A stretch of DNA of 64,000 bases, taken from the NCBI RefSeq assembly GCF_000743705.1, contig NZ_JQEZ01000001.1:1046070-1110069 (forward strand). Direction: 5' to 3'. Positions 8,774-17,143 of the stretch are shown here, piece after piece. The stretch is from Ruegeria halocynthiae (GTDB taxonomy: Bacteria; Pseudomonadota; Alphaproteobacteria; Rhodobacterales; Rhodobacteraceae). Below the pieces are notes generated by a model. The model worked only from the letters and a program-made list of their open reading frames with translations. It ran no database searches and was not told the origin of the DNA. The translations under genes and the position numbers were made by a program. Numbering within the stretch: the stretch's first letter is position 1; every line of letters begins with the position of its first letter.

Positions 8774-9085
8774 ATGTTTCAATCCCTACGCAAACCCGAA
8801 CGGGACCGGGTCACGATTACGGTAAACGGCCATCCGATCGAGGCCATCGCCGGGCAATCGGTCTGGTCTGCCATGGCTTTGAACGGCCAGACGATCACGC
8901 GCCGCGCCGCGCTTTCGGGTGAGGACCGCAGTGCCTATTGCGCCATGGGCGTCTGCTTTGAGTGTTTGGTCGAGATCGACGGCCTGCCCAACCAACAAGC
9001 CTGTCTGCGCCGCGTCACAGAAGGCATGGCTGTTACAACGCAAGAAATCACCGAAACCACCGAGGCCACGAATGCAGGCCTTTGA
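8774..9085 (+). CDS. (2Fe-2S)-binding subunit, HcnA / opine oxidase gamma-like
   Basis: 103 residues. Four cysteines at 56, 61, 64 and 77 (C-x4-C-x2-C-x12-C; motif YCAMGVCFECLV) fit the small ferredoxin-like subunit of HcnABC-type and opine/D-hydroxyproline dehydrogenases. The ATG at 8774 follows GGAG with 7 bases spacing, so the longer frame from 8759 is rejected. Its last 14 bases overlap the next gene. In these complexes the subunit passes electrons from the FAD oxidase subunit to the alpha subunit. Not expected to make cyanide here, because the surroundings are a TRAP importer and RidA. Confidence 0.88.
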   Translation: MFQSLRKPERDRVTITVNGHPIEAIAGQSVWSAMALNGQTITRRAALSGEDRSAYCAMGVCFECLVEIDGLPNQQACLRRVTEGMAVTTQEITETTEATNAGL

Positions 9086-10475
9086 TTGCGCGATCATCGG
9101 GGCCGGACCGGCGGGCATGTCGGCGGCCATCACGCTTGCGAAAAGCGGTGCCTGCGTTGCGGTCCTTGACCAGGCTTCGCGCGCCGGTGGTCAGATCTAC
9201 CGGGCCAGCGCAGACAGTCCCCTGCCCGATGCCCACGTTTTAGGCGCAGACTATACCGACGGGGCCACCCTGATCGCGGAATTCGAACGCGTCGATATCA
9301 CCCATATCACGCAGGCGGACGTCTGGCATATTGGCGATGACGGGCGCATTCTGTTCTCACATTTCGGCGACACACGAGAGCTGCACTGCCGCGAGATGCT
9401 GCTGTGTCCCGGCGCTATGGAACGGCCAATGCCGATCCCCGGCTGGACCTTGCCGGGGGTGATGACCGCAGGGGCCGCGCAGGTCATGCTGAAATCCGAT
9501 GCAATGGTGGCCAAGGGCGCGGTCTTTGCCGGGTCCGGCCCGCTGTTGTACCTGATCGTGGCGCAATACCTGCGCCTTGGCGTGCCGGTGGCCGCAATGG
9601 TCGATACCACGCCCCGCCAGAATTATCTGGCCGCAGCGCCGCTGTTGCCGCGAGCGATGCGCAACCTGCCGATGCTGAAAAAGGGGCTGGACCTGCTGCG
9701 GGAAATCCGCGCCTCTGGCGTGCCGGTTTACCGTGGTGCCACGGATTTGCAGGTGCTGGGCGATACCCGCGCCCAAGGTCTGCGGTTCACTTCTGCGAGC
9801 CGCAGCCATGACATCGCCGCAGACACCGTGTTCCTGCACCACGGCGTGCAGCCCAACCTGAATATGACCCGCGCCATGGACCTGACGCACCGTTGGAACG
9901 CCGATCAGCTGTGCTGGCAGGTCGACACCGATGCGTTCGGCCAAAGCTCGGTGCCGCATGTCGCAGTTGCGGGCGACGGCGCGGGGATCATCGGCGCCGA
10001 TGGGGCCCGCATGGCGGGACGTCTGGCTGCGCTTAATATCCTGCACCGGCTGGACCTTTTGCCACAGGAAGGCCTGGACCGTGCCGCTGCGCCCGATCTG
10101 GCAGCCCTTGCCGCGATGTCGCCGTTTCGCGCATTCATCGACCGGCTTTACCGCCCCTCGGATGCACTGCGCCTGCCTCGGGACCCTGACACGTTGGTCT
10201 GCCGGTGCGAGGAGCAAACCCTGGCCCAGTTGCGCACCGGTTTCGAACAGGGCGCGCGCGATCCAAACGCGCTCAAAATGCTGACACGTTGCGGCATGGG
10301 GCCCTGTCAGGGCCGCCAATGCGGCCACATCGTTGCCGGCCTGCTGTCCGACTGGCGCAATGAGCCGCCCGAGACGGTGGGCTATTACCGCCTGCGCAGC
10401 CCACAGCGCCTGCTGACCCTCGACGAACTCAGCCGGTTTCACGCGATCCCGGCACCGACGGAGGCGACGGAATGA
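9072..10475 (+). CDS. FAD/NAD(P)-binding oxidoreductase, HcnB-like subunit
   Basis: 467 residues from the ATG at 9072 (MQAFDCAIIGAGPAGMSAA), giving a Rossmann GxGxxG at residues 10-15. A second nucleotide-binding stretch, VAKGAVFAGSGPLLY, lies near residue 145. The C-terminus has a BFD-like [2Fe-2S] domain with cysteines at about 377, 379, 407, 412 and 417 (VCRCEEQ, CGMGPCQGRQCG). This domain order is that of the alpha subunit of HcnB/opine oxidase/D-hydroxyproline dehydrogenase complexes. It overlaps both neighbours (14 bases upstream, ATGA downstream), so the three subunits are made together. Confidence 0.9.
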   Translation: MQAFDCAIIGAGPAGMSAAITLAKSGACVAVLDQASRAGGQIYRASADSPLPDAHVLGADYTDGATLIAEFERVDITHITQADVWHIGDDGRILFSHFGDTRELHCREMLLCPGAMERPMPIPGWTLPGVMTAGAAQVMLKSDAMVAKGAVFAGSGPLLYLIVAQYLRLGVPVAAMVDTTPRQNYLAAAPLLPRAMRNLPMLKKGLDLLREIRASGVPVYRGATDLQVLGDTRAQGLRFTSASRSHDIAADTVFLHHGVQPNLNMTRAMDLTHRWNADQLCWQVDTDAFGQSSVPHVAVAGDGAGIIGADGARMAGRLAALNILHRLDLLPQEGLDRAAAPDLAALAAMSPFRAFIDRLYRPSDALRLPRDPDTLVCRCEEQTLAQLRTGFEQGARDPNALKMLTRCGMGPCQGRQCGHIVAGLLSDWRNEPPETVGYYRLRSPQRLLTLDELSRFHAIPAPTEATE

Positions 10476-11587
10476 AAGCGGATGTTCTGATCATCGGTGG
10501 CGGCATTCAAGGCTGCGCCACCGCCTATCATCTGGCACGACAAGGCGCTTCGGTGATCGTTCTGGAAAAGGACTACGTGGCGCGCCATGCCTCGGGCGTG
10601 AATGCAGGCGGTGTACGGCTGCTGGGGCGCGACATGGCCGAGGTCGCACTGTCCAAAGCGTCGATGGAGATGTGGCAGACCCTCTCGGACGAGCTGGGTC
10701 ACGACACCGGATTTCGCCGTCAGGGTCTGGTCAACATTGCCGTGGACGAGACCGACCTGAACACCCTGCGCGCCCGCGAAGCAAAGATGCGGGCCACCGG
10801 TTATACCCATGAACGCATCATCGACCGCGGCGAGTTGCGCGAACGCCTGCCGCATGTGAATCCCAACTGCGTGGGCGGGGTGATCTCGGAGCTGGATGGT
10901 TATGCGATCCCGTATCAATCCACCAACGCCTTTCGTCTGGCTGCCGAACGCCATGGCGCGCGCATTGTCGAAGGTGAGGAGTTGCTAAGCTTGCGCCGCG
11001 TCGGTTGCAGTTGGCTGGCGCAGGGGTCATCTACCCGGTTCGAGGCCGACACCGTTGTCAATTGTGCGGGGGCCTGGGCCGATCGCATCGCGTTGATGAT
11101 CGGTGACAATGTGCCGCTCAGCCACGCGGCGCCAATGTTGATGATCACCGCGCGGATGCCGCATTTCGTCAAACCGGTTGTGGGGGCAGTCAGCCGCCAG
11201 CTCAGCTTTAAACAGTTTCAGAACGGCACCGTACTGATCGGGGGTGGTGCCAAGGGGTTTGCCGACCGCGCTGCAGGCAGCACCCGGTTGGATTACGCCA
11301 AACTGGCCGATGCCGCTCGCACCACGGCCGAGTTCTTTCCGATCATGCGCCGCGCCGCCATCAACCGCATGTGGGCCGGATTCGAGGCCTATATGCCCGA
11401 CAACCTGCCGGTGATCGGACCGGCGGTGAACGCACCCCGCGCCTTTCACGCCTTTGGCTTTTCCGCGCATGGGTTCCAGATGGGTCCGGTGGTGGGTCAG
11501 GTCATGGCCGATTTGGTGCTGACCGGCCGATCACAGTTTCCGCTTGGCCCCTTTCGCATCGACCGTTACGACCGCAAGGTCCTTTGA
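10472..11587 (+). CDS. FAD-dependent amino acid/amine dehydrogenase subunit, HcnC-like (DAO family)
   Basis: 371-residue DAO-family flavoprotein, with an N-terminal FAD motif DVLIIGGGIQGCATAYHLA and a C-terminal DNLPVIGPAV region with AFGFSAHGFQMGP for FAD closure. In HcnC/opine oxidase beta/D-hydroxyproline dehydrogenase complexes this subunit oxidises the C-N bond of the substrate to an imine. Starts in an ATGA overlap with the HcnB-like gene. Substrate identity is open: glycine, D-amino acids, D-hydroxyproline, proline or opines are all used by relatives. Confidence 0.9.
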   Translation: MKADVLIIGGGIQGCATAYHLARQGASVIVLEKDYVARHASGVNAGGVRLLGRDMAEVALSKASMEMWQTLSDELGHDTGFRRQGLVNIAVDETDLNTLRAREAKMRATGYTHERIIDRGELRERLPHVNPNCVGGVISELDGYAIPYQSTNAFRLAAERHGARIVEGEELLSLRRVGCSWLAQGSSTRFEADTVVNCAGAWADRIALMIGDNVPLSHAAPMLMITARMPHFVKPVVGAVSRQLSFKQFQNGTVLIGGGAKGFADRAAGSTRLDYAKLADAARTTAEFFPIMRRAAINRMWAGFEAYMPDNLPVIGPAVNAPRAFHAFGFSAHGFQMGPVVGQVMADLVLTGRSQFPLGPFRIDRYDRKVL

Positions 11588-11611
11588 CCCATGAATTCAG
11601 GAGAACCACAA

Positions 11612-11956
11612 ATGACCATCACCCGCATGGAAACCGGCCAACGCATGAGCAAGATCGTCAAGCACAACGGCACAATCTATTTGTGCGGTCAGGTGGGCGC
11701 AGGTGAAACCGTCGCGGATCAAACGCGCGACTGCCTGTCCCGCATTGAGGCGCTGCTGGAGCAGGCCGGGTCGGACAAAACCCATATCCTACAAGCCATC
11801 ATCTGGTTGGCCGACATGCAGGATTTCGCTGAAATGAACGCAGTATGGGATGCCTGGGCTCCCGAAGGCCACGCCCCTGCCCGCGCTTGTGGCGAGGCCA
11901 AACTGGCGCGCGAGGCGTTGAAGGTCGAAATCATCATCACCGCAGCCGAGATGTAA
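11612..11956 (+). CDS. RidA family protein (enamine/imine deaminase)
   Basis: 114-residue RidA/YjgF/UK114 protein, from the ATG at 11612 with AGGAG 8 bases upstream; the frame is open from 11591 but that start is inferior. Typical segments are [18 protein letters not shown], the [19 protein letters not shown] helix and a C-terminal [14 protein letters not shown], which contains the conserved arginine that binds the substrate carboxylate. RidA proteins hydrolyse reactive 2-imino or enamine products to keto acids. Last gene of the operon, 24 bases after the HcnC-like gene, which would make just such an imine. Confidence 0.93.
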   Translation: MTITRMETGQRMSKIVKHNGTIYLCGQVGAGETVADQTRDCLSRIEALLEQAGSDKTHILQAIIWLADMQDFAEMNAVWDAWAPEGHAPARACGEAKLAREALKVEIIITAAEM

Positions 11957-12161
11957 AATCAGGCGTCAGGAAAGCCTCAGTGTAGGCTTCGGCGCAAGCA
12001 CCATCGGAGCCTCCGCAGCGGGTTTTCTGGTAGTCCTCATAGCCGTTCAGGAAGTCGATGTTCTGATCGATTTGCTGCTGCGCAGGACCAGATACAAACA
12101 GCGCACCCGAAACACTCAGAAGTTGTGCTGCATATGGGCTCTCCGAAGACAACGCAGCCAT
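11937..12161 (-). CDS. Small hypothetical protein (doubtful)
   Basis: A 74-codon frame convergent with and overlapping the 3' end of the RidA gene by 20 bases. The translation ([19 protein letters not shown] at the start, a [16 protein letters not shown] segment later) has a coherent composition with two cysteines flanking a glycine-rich turn. The frame stays open for about 50 codons upstream but offers no earlier ATG, GTG or TTG. It could be a real short protein or the tail of a decayed longer gene. No family was recognised. Confidence 0.35.
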   Translation of the reverse strand: MAALSSESPYAAQLLSVSGALFVSGPAQQQIDQNIDFLNGYEDYQKTRCGGSDGACAEAYTEAFLTPDFTSRLR

Positions 12162-12521
12162 CGCTTCATCATTGCTTACGGCTTGGCGATGTAGAAAGGA
12201 ACGAGAGAGTGAATGCCTGTGTTGGTCCGCATGCAGAACTTTGCAAAGTCCGTTTGCTGCGCAACTCGGACATTGACGGCAGTCGCAGTAGTCATCGTTT
12301 TCTGAAGCTTGTTGCCATCAATTCTCGTAAGACTTCTGCTTACACTCCCAATCTCGCAAAAAACAAGACGCCGTTGATCAACGATCCGGTGCCTTGTTTC
12401 CCTATAAATCCTTTGATTTGCGAGTTGTGGGCGCTAATGACCTTGTTTATGGGCGCCAAAACCGCCGAAATGGGTTCGTATTGCCTGGCGGTTCACATTC
12501 CACACAAATTTACATAGAGCT
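12162..12521. other. Gene-poor interval between RidA region and nrdJ
   Basis: 360 bases with visibly lower GC than the flanks. Short plus-strand frames cross it, but none has a convincing start or recognisable product. No hairpin terminator with a T-run for nrdJ was found. It may hold decayed sequence; nothing else was seen. Confidence 0.4.
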
Positions 12522-14804
12522 TCATCCGCATTTGGAATGCCCACAGCTGCGGCAAGTCATGCACCCTTCGATCATCACCATATCGAACTGCCCACAGGAC
12601 GGGCAGGCCTTGCCCCGGGGGGCGTCCATGTTGACAACCTGCGCCTGCGGGTCGGATTTCAGACCCATGCCTTCCCCTTCCAGAAAGCCGATATTGATCA
12701 GATGCTGTTCGATCACGCCGCCAATCGCGGCCAAAATCGAGGGGATGTACTTTCCCTGCACCCAGGCGCCGCCACGCGGGTCGAACACGGCCTTCAGTTC
12801 TTCGACCACAAAGGACACATCCCCGCCCCGCCGGAACACGGCCGAGATCATCCGGGTCAGCGCCAGCGTCCAGGCGTAATGTTCCATGTTCTTGGAGTTG
12901 ATGAACACCTCGAACGGGCGGCGGCGACCACCGATCACGATATCATTGATGGTCAGATAGATCGCGTGCTCACTATCCGGCCATTTCAGCTTATAGGTCG
13001 AGCCTTCCAGCGATTGCGGTCGATCCAGCGGCTCGGACATATACACCACCTCACCGCCATCAACTTCATGCGGTGCCGCCGCGTTTTCACCCGGCGCAGT
13101 GTCCGCGCTTTCCGATACGGTCAGGACAGAGCCGGTTACATCGTTCGGGCGATAGGTGGTGCAGCCTTTGCAGCCCAGATCCCAGGCTTGCATGTAGACA
13201 TCCTTGAACGCGTCAAAGCTGATGTCTTCGGGGCAGTTGATTGTCTTGGAAATCGAACTGTCGATCCATTTCTGCGCTGCCGCCTGCATCTTGACGTGAT
13301 CCGTGGGCGACAGGGTCTGCGCGTTGACGAAGTAATCCGGCAGGGCCATGTCGCCAAACTTGTCACGCCACATCTGCACCGCGTAATCCACCACTTCTTC
13401 TTCGGTGCGCGAGCCGTCTTTTTGCAGAACCTTACGCGTGTAGGCATAGGCAAAGACCGGCTCGATCCCCGAAGACACGTTGCCTGCGTACAGCGAAATC
13501 GTTCCCGTGGGCGCGATTGAGGTCAGCAGCGCGTTGCGGATGCCGTGTTCGCGGATCGCTTCGCGCACGTCGTCATCCATCTGCTGCATAGTGCCGCTGG
13601 CCAGATATTTCTCGGCATCGAACAAGGGGAACGCCCCTTTTTCCTTCGCCAAGTCCACCGACGCCAGATACGCGGCGCGGGCGATCGCTTGCAACCAGCG
13701 CTCGGTTTGACGCGCCGCCTCGTCGGACCCATAGCGCAAGCCTAGCATCAGCAGTGCATCAGCCAGACCTGTTACCCCCAAACCAATCCGGCGCTTGGCC
13801 TGCGCTTCGGCGGCTTGTTCAGGCAGGGGAAATTTCGATGCATCAACCACGTTGTCCATCATCCGAACGGCAGTGGCGACCAGTTCCTGCAACGCCGCCT
13901 CATCCAGATGAGCGGCGTCTGCGAAGGGATCGGCCACCAGACGCGCCAGATTGACCGAGCCCAGCAGACAGGCCCCGTAGGGCGGCAGGGGCTGCTCGCC
14001 GCAGGGGTTTGTCGCCGCAATGGTTTCCACATAGCTTAGATTGTTTGCCGAGTTGATGCGGTCGATGAAGATCACGCCCGGTTCGGCATAATCATAGGTC
14101 GCCTGCATGATCTTGTTCCACAGATCACGGGCCTGAACCGTGTGATACACCTTGTCGCCGAACACCAGCTCCCACGGGCCATCGGCCTTGACCGCCTCCA
14201 TAAACGGATCGGTCACCAGCACCGACATGTTGAACATGCGCAGGCGGGCGGGGTCGGATTTGGCGGTGATGAAATGCTCAATATCCGGATGATCACAACG
14301 CATGGTCGCCATCATCGCGCCCCGGCGTGATCCCGCAGACATGATCGTGCGGCACATCGCATCCCAAACGTCCATGAAAGACAGCGGCCCCGAGGCGTCG
14401 GCGGCCACCCCATGCACATCCGCACCACGCGGACGAATGGTCGAGAAATCATAGCCGATCCCTCCGCCCTGCTGCATGGTCAGCGCCGCCTCTTTCAGCA
14501 TGTCAAAGATGCCGCCCATGCTGTCGGGCACCGTGCCCATGACGAAACAGTTGAACAGGGTCACCTGACGCGCGGTACCCGCGCCTGCGGTGATGCGGCC
14601 AGCGGGCAGGTATTTGAAATCCTCCAGCGCCTCATAGAATTTCTCTTCCCAATGCGCCGGGTCACTTTCAACCCGCGCCAGATCGCGGGCGATGCGCCGC
14701 CAACTGTCTTCGACCGTCTGGTCGATGGGCGTGCCATCCGCCTGTTTGAAACGGTATTTCATGTCCCATATCTGCTCGGCGATGGGGGCGGCAAAGCGGC
14801 TCAT
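12522..14804 (-). CDS. nrdJ: Adenosylcobalamin-dependent (class II) ribonucleotide reductase
   Basis: 760-residue class II ribonucleotide reductase, which makes deoxyribonucleotides using coenzyme B12 and needs no oxygen. Active-site sequence NPCGEQPLPPYGACLLGSVNL carries the catalytic Cys and Glu. QQGGGIGYDFSTIRPRGADV and the later APTGTISLYAGNVSSGIEP are also standard. The C-terminus ends with paired cysteines (KACPSCGQF, CMTCRSCGHSKCG), a zinc-ribbon-like tail that supplies the reducing thiols. AGGGAATCACC precedes the ATG at 14804. No cobalamin riboswitch is visible upstream. Confidence 0.96.
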   Translation of the reverse strand: MSRFAAPIAEQIWDMKYRFKQADGTPIDQTVEDSWRRIARDLARVESDPAHWEEKFYEALEDFKYLPAGRITAGAGTARQVTLFNCFVMGTVPDSMGGIFDMLKEAALTMQQGGGIGYDFSTIRPRGADVHGVAADASGPLSFMDVWDAMCRTIMSAGSRRGAMMATMRCDHPDIEHFITAKSDPARLRMFNMSVLVTDPFMEAVKADGPWELVFGDKVYHTVQARDLWNKIMQATYDYAEPGVIFIDRINSANNLSYVETIAATNPCGEQPLPPYGACLLGSVNLARLVADPFADAAHLDEAALQELVATAVRMMDNVVDASKFPLPEQAAEAQAKRRIGLGVTGLADALLMLGLRYGSDEAARQTERWLQAIARAAYLASVDLAKEKGAFPLFDAEKYLASGTMQQMDDDVREAIREHGIRNALLTSIAPTGTISLYAGNVSSGIEPVFAYAYTRKVLQKDGSRTEEEVVDYAVQMWRDKFGDMALPDYFVNAQTLSPTDHVKMQAAAQKWIDSSISKTINCPEDISFDAFKDVYMQAWDLGCKGCTTYRPNDVTGSVLTVSESADTAPGENAAAPHEVDGGEVVYMSEPLDRPQSLEGSTYKLKWPDSEHAIYLTINDIVIGGRRRPFEVFINSKNMEHYAWTLALTRMISAVFRRGGDVSFVVEELKAVFDPRGGAWVQGKYIPSILAAIGGVIEQHLINIGFLEGEGMGLKSDPQAQVVNMDAPRGKACPSCGQFDMVMIEGCMTCRSCGHSKCG

Positions 14805-14932
14805 TGGTGATTCCCTGTTCTGAAAGAGGTATCCAGATTAGCCCAATTCACATCTTAACCACAACACCTTGATGAAGCCTGATACAAAGCTACAATATAA
14901 AGGTGGGCCTTGGGACGACTCTGTGGGAAAGC

Positions 14933-14941
14933 TGTGGATAA
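14933..14941 (-). promoter_or_regulatory. Perfect DnaA-box 9-mer upstream of nrdJ
   Basis: TTATCCACA on the minus strand, identical to the strongest E. coli DnaA box, about 130 bases upstream of the nrdJ start and overlapping the presumed GTG start of the divergent DUF1489 gene. DnaA controls ribonucleotide reductase genes in other bacteria. A single 9-mer can arise by chance in 64 kb, so the call is tentative. Confidence 0.3.
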
Positions 14942-15365
14942 CTACGTAAACCTGATAAAACTTTCGGTCGGATCGGAAAGCGTCGACTCGTTGATGGCGT
15001 GGCAGGACAGTCGCAAGCCGCTGTATCAGGATGGAAACCCGCGCCACGTCACCCGCATGTGGCCCAAACGCGAGGCTGAGATTCTGAATGGCGGATCAAT
15101 CTATTGGGTGGTCAAAGGCGTCGTCCAATGCCGTCAGCGCATCCTGCGAATGGACGAGGTGCGCGGCGAGGACGGCATCCGCCGGTGTGCTATCGTACTG
15201 GACCCCGAAGTGCATCGGACGCAAACAGCGCTGAAACGCCCGTTCCAGGGCTGGCGTTACCTGAAACCCGAAGACACCCCTGCCGATTTGCCGCAGGGCC
15301 GCGAGCAGGACGATGCCCTGCCCGATGACCTGAACCGTGCGTTGGCGGAAATCGGCGTGCTTTAA
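14934..15365 (+). CDS. DUF1489 family protein
   Basis: 143 residues from a GTG at 14934, giving VDNYVNLIKLSVGSESVDSL. That matches the conserved N-terminus of the DUF1489 family ('hLIKLCVGxxSVxxLxxWQ'), which is common in alphaproteobacteria and has no known function. Other family landmarks are HVTRMWPKR, IYWVVKGVVQCRQRI and the histidine/proline segment ALKRPFQGWRYL. The annotated start could be a few codons earlier. Divergent from nrdJ; convergent with hisG, with the two stop codons directly abutting at 15365/15366. Confidence 0.82.
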   Translation: MDNYVNLIKLSVGSESVDSLMAWQDSRKPLYQDGNPRHVTRMWPKREAEILNGGSIYWVVKGVVQCRQRILRMDEVRGEDGIRRCAIVLDPEVHRTQTALKRPFQGWRYLKPEDTPADLPQGREQDDALPDDLNRALAEIGVL

Positions 15366-16055
15366 TCAGCCCAAACGATCCAACAATTCGGACAGCACCG
15401 CCTTGTTGCCGCCCTCATAACTGGCCACACGGCTGCGCCACAGCGTCGCCTGCGATTGCAGTATCAGCCCGTCCGAAAGAATTTTCAGGTGATTGGCCCG
15501 CAACGTGTCGCCAGTCGATGTGATATCGGCGACCGCCTCGGCCGTTTCATTCATCACTGTACCCTCGGTCGCGCCCTGGCTGTCGACCAGCGTGTAATCG
15601 GCCACGCCCGCATCGGTCAGGAACTCTCGCACCAACCGGTGATATTTCGTGGCAATCCGCAGCCGGTGTCCATGTTGCTTGCGAAACGCCGCTGCCACCG
15701 CATCCAGATCGTCCAGCGTATCCACATCCACCCAGCAGGCGGGTGTCGCGATGATCAGATCGGCCTTGCCGAACCCAAGCTGTGCGACCTCTTCGACCTG
15801 CTGCTCCCAACGCGGCAGCTTTTCGTGGACCAGATCAATCCCGGTGACGCCCAGATGGATGCGCCCCGCGGCCAGTTCGCGCGGGATTTCCCCGGCGGAC
15901 AACAGGATCAGCGAAATACCCCCGATCCCTTCGACCTTGCCCGCATATTCGCGGTCCGATCCGCTGCGCGACAGGGTGATGCCACGCTTTTCGAACCAGG
16001 CAAAGGTTTTCTCCATCAACCGGCCCTTGGAGGGTACGCCAAGTTTCAGGCTCAT
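15366..16055 (-). CDS. hisG: ATP phosphoribosyltransferase catalytic subunit, short form
   Basis: 229-residue HisG of the short (HisG_S) type, which lacks the C-terminal regulatory domain and needs HisZ. It catalyses the first step of histidine synthesis, ATP plus PRPP to phosphoribosyl-ATP. Recognisable are LGVPSKGRLMEKTFAWFEK at the start, the PRPP-binding stretch VDSQGATEGTVMNETAEAVADI, and GVTGIDLVHEKL. It starts within the last four bases of hisZ. Confidence 0.95.
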   Translation of the reverse strand: MSLKLGVPSKGRLMEKTFAWFEKRGITLSRSGSDREYAGKVEGIGGISLILLSAGEIPRELAAGRIHLGVTGIDLVHEKLPRWEQQVEEVAQLGFGKADLIIATPACWVDVDTLDDLDAVAAAFRKQHGHRLRIATKYHRLVREFLTDAGVADYTLVDSQGATEGTVMNETAEAVADITSTGDTLRANHLKILSDGLILQSQATLWRSRVASYEGGNKAVLSELLDRLG

Positions 16056-17140
16056 TGCGCGTCCTCCTCGATTTCCAGCATCAGATCCGGGCGCAGCACA
16101 CCACCCACCGCCGGAATTTCGGCACCGTTTCCCAATTGCCGCGTCAGCGCGTCATAACGACCACCGGTGGCAATGGGGGGCAGATCGGGGCGACCTTCGG
16201 CATAAAAGCCAAAGACGAACCCGTCGTAATACTCCATCGAGGTCCGGCCATAGGCCGCCTCGAAATCCAACCGTTCCACATCGACACCACGCGCCTGAAG
16301 CGAGGCAACCCGCGCGCCAAGCCGGTCCAGCGCCGGAGTGATCTGTGGCAAGTCAACAGCAATGTCGCGCAGTTGCTCCAGCGCATAGGGCATGGTTTCG
16401 CGCACATTCAGCAGCGTTTCCAGCCCGGCCAGTTCATTGTCTGAAATCGGAGGCGTATCGCGATCTTCGCGCAGGGCGTCGATCCGCGCCTCAATCTCGG
16501 CCGCGCGGCGCTTGCCGATCATTGGCACGTCAACGGTCAGCGGATCATCAGCATCCAGCAACGTATCGCGCCCTTCAGGGCCGGGTTTGCGACCGGCAAA
16601 ACGATCCAGCAGAACCCGGAACCGACGCGGCCGCCACAGATGCCGCATCAGTGCGGCCTTGCGTCGATCACTGGTCCGCAGGCCTTGGACCGCCGCTGTC
16701 AGCAGACCGATATCCCCCGTCGCCGCCCGCAGGGGCAAGCCGCGCAGTTGTAGCGCAAACAGCGAAAACACCTCGGCGTCCGCACCGGCGGGATCATTGC
16801 GGTCAAAGACCTCATACCCCACCTGAATGTATTCATTGGACCGGTCCGGGTCATGCTCTTGCCGCCGAAACACCTCTCCCGAATAGGTATAGCGCGCGGG
16901 TTCCGCCCCTTCGGACATGTGCATCTGCACCACCGGCAAAGTGAAATCGGGCCGCAGCATCTGTTCGCCGCGCAATGCGTCCGAGGTCACATAGGCGCGG
17001 GCGCGAATGTCCTCGCCATACAGATCCAAAAGCGTTTCGGCCGGTTGCAACAGCGGTGGGTCGACCACCTGCGCGCCCGCGGCTTCGAACCGGACGCGCA
17101 TCATCGCGGCGCGGGCCTGTATCTGGGAACGGTTGGCCAT
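16052..17140 (-). CDS. hisZ: ATP phosphoribosyltransferase regulatory subunit
   Basis: 362-residue HisZ, a catalytically inactive paralogue of histidyl-tRNA synthetase that activates and feedback-regulates short HisG in a hetero-octamer. The class II synthetase core is visible (RPDFTLPVVQMHMS, YSGEVFRRQEHDPDRSNEYIQVGYE near residues 60-110; ATGGRYDALTRQLG near 325). It has no C-terminal anticodon-binding domain. It lies between hisS (3-base gap) and hisG (4-base overlap), an arrangement that keeps subunit ratios linked. Confidence 0.93.
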   Translation of the reverse strand: MANRSQIQARAAMMRVRFEAAGAQVVDPPLLQPAETLLDLYGEDIRARAYVTSDALRGEQMLRPDFTLPVVQMHMSEGAEPARYTYSGEVFRRQEHDPDRSNEYIQVGYEVFDRNDPAGADAEVFSLFALQLRGLPLRAATGDIGLLTAAVQGLRTSDRRKAALMRHLWRPRRFRVLLDRFAGRKPGPEGRDTLLDADDPLTVDVPMIGKRRAAEIEARIDALREDRDTPPISDNELAGLETLLNVRETMPYALEQLRDIAVDLPQITPALDRLGARVASLQARGVDVERLDFEAAYGRTSMEYYDGFVFGFYAEGRPDLPPIATGGRYDALTRQLGNGAEIPAVGGVLRPDLMLEIEEDAQ

Positions 17141-17143
17141 AGC

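Noticed and set aside
7301..8782. 493-codon minus-strand frame opposite the TRAP genes
   Set aside because: Shadow frame, rich in His/Gln/Arg as expected for the antisense of GC-rich coding sequence.
8774..11587. Hydrogen cyanide synthase (hcnABC)
   Set aside because: The subunit architecture is shared with opine and D-hydroxyproline dehydrogenases. The TRAP importer and RidA neighbours fit amino acid catabolism better than cyanide production.
12125..12517. 130-codon plus-strand frame between the RidA gene and nrdJ
   Set aside because: No ribosome binding site and no recognisable product; it also overlaps the other small frame.
14805..14933. Cobalamin riboswitch upstream of the B12-dependent nrdJ
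   Set aside because: The gap is only about 130 bases and no B12-box-like sequence or fitting structure was seen.
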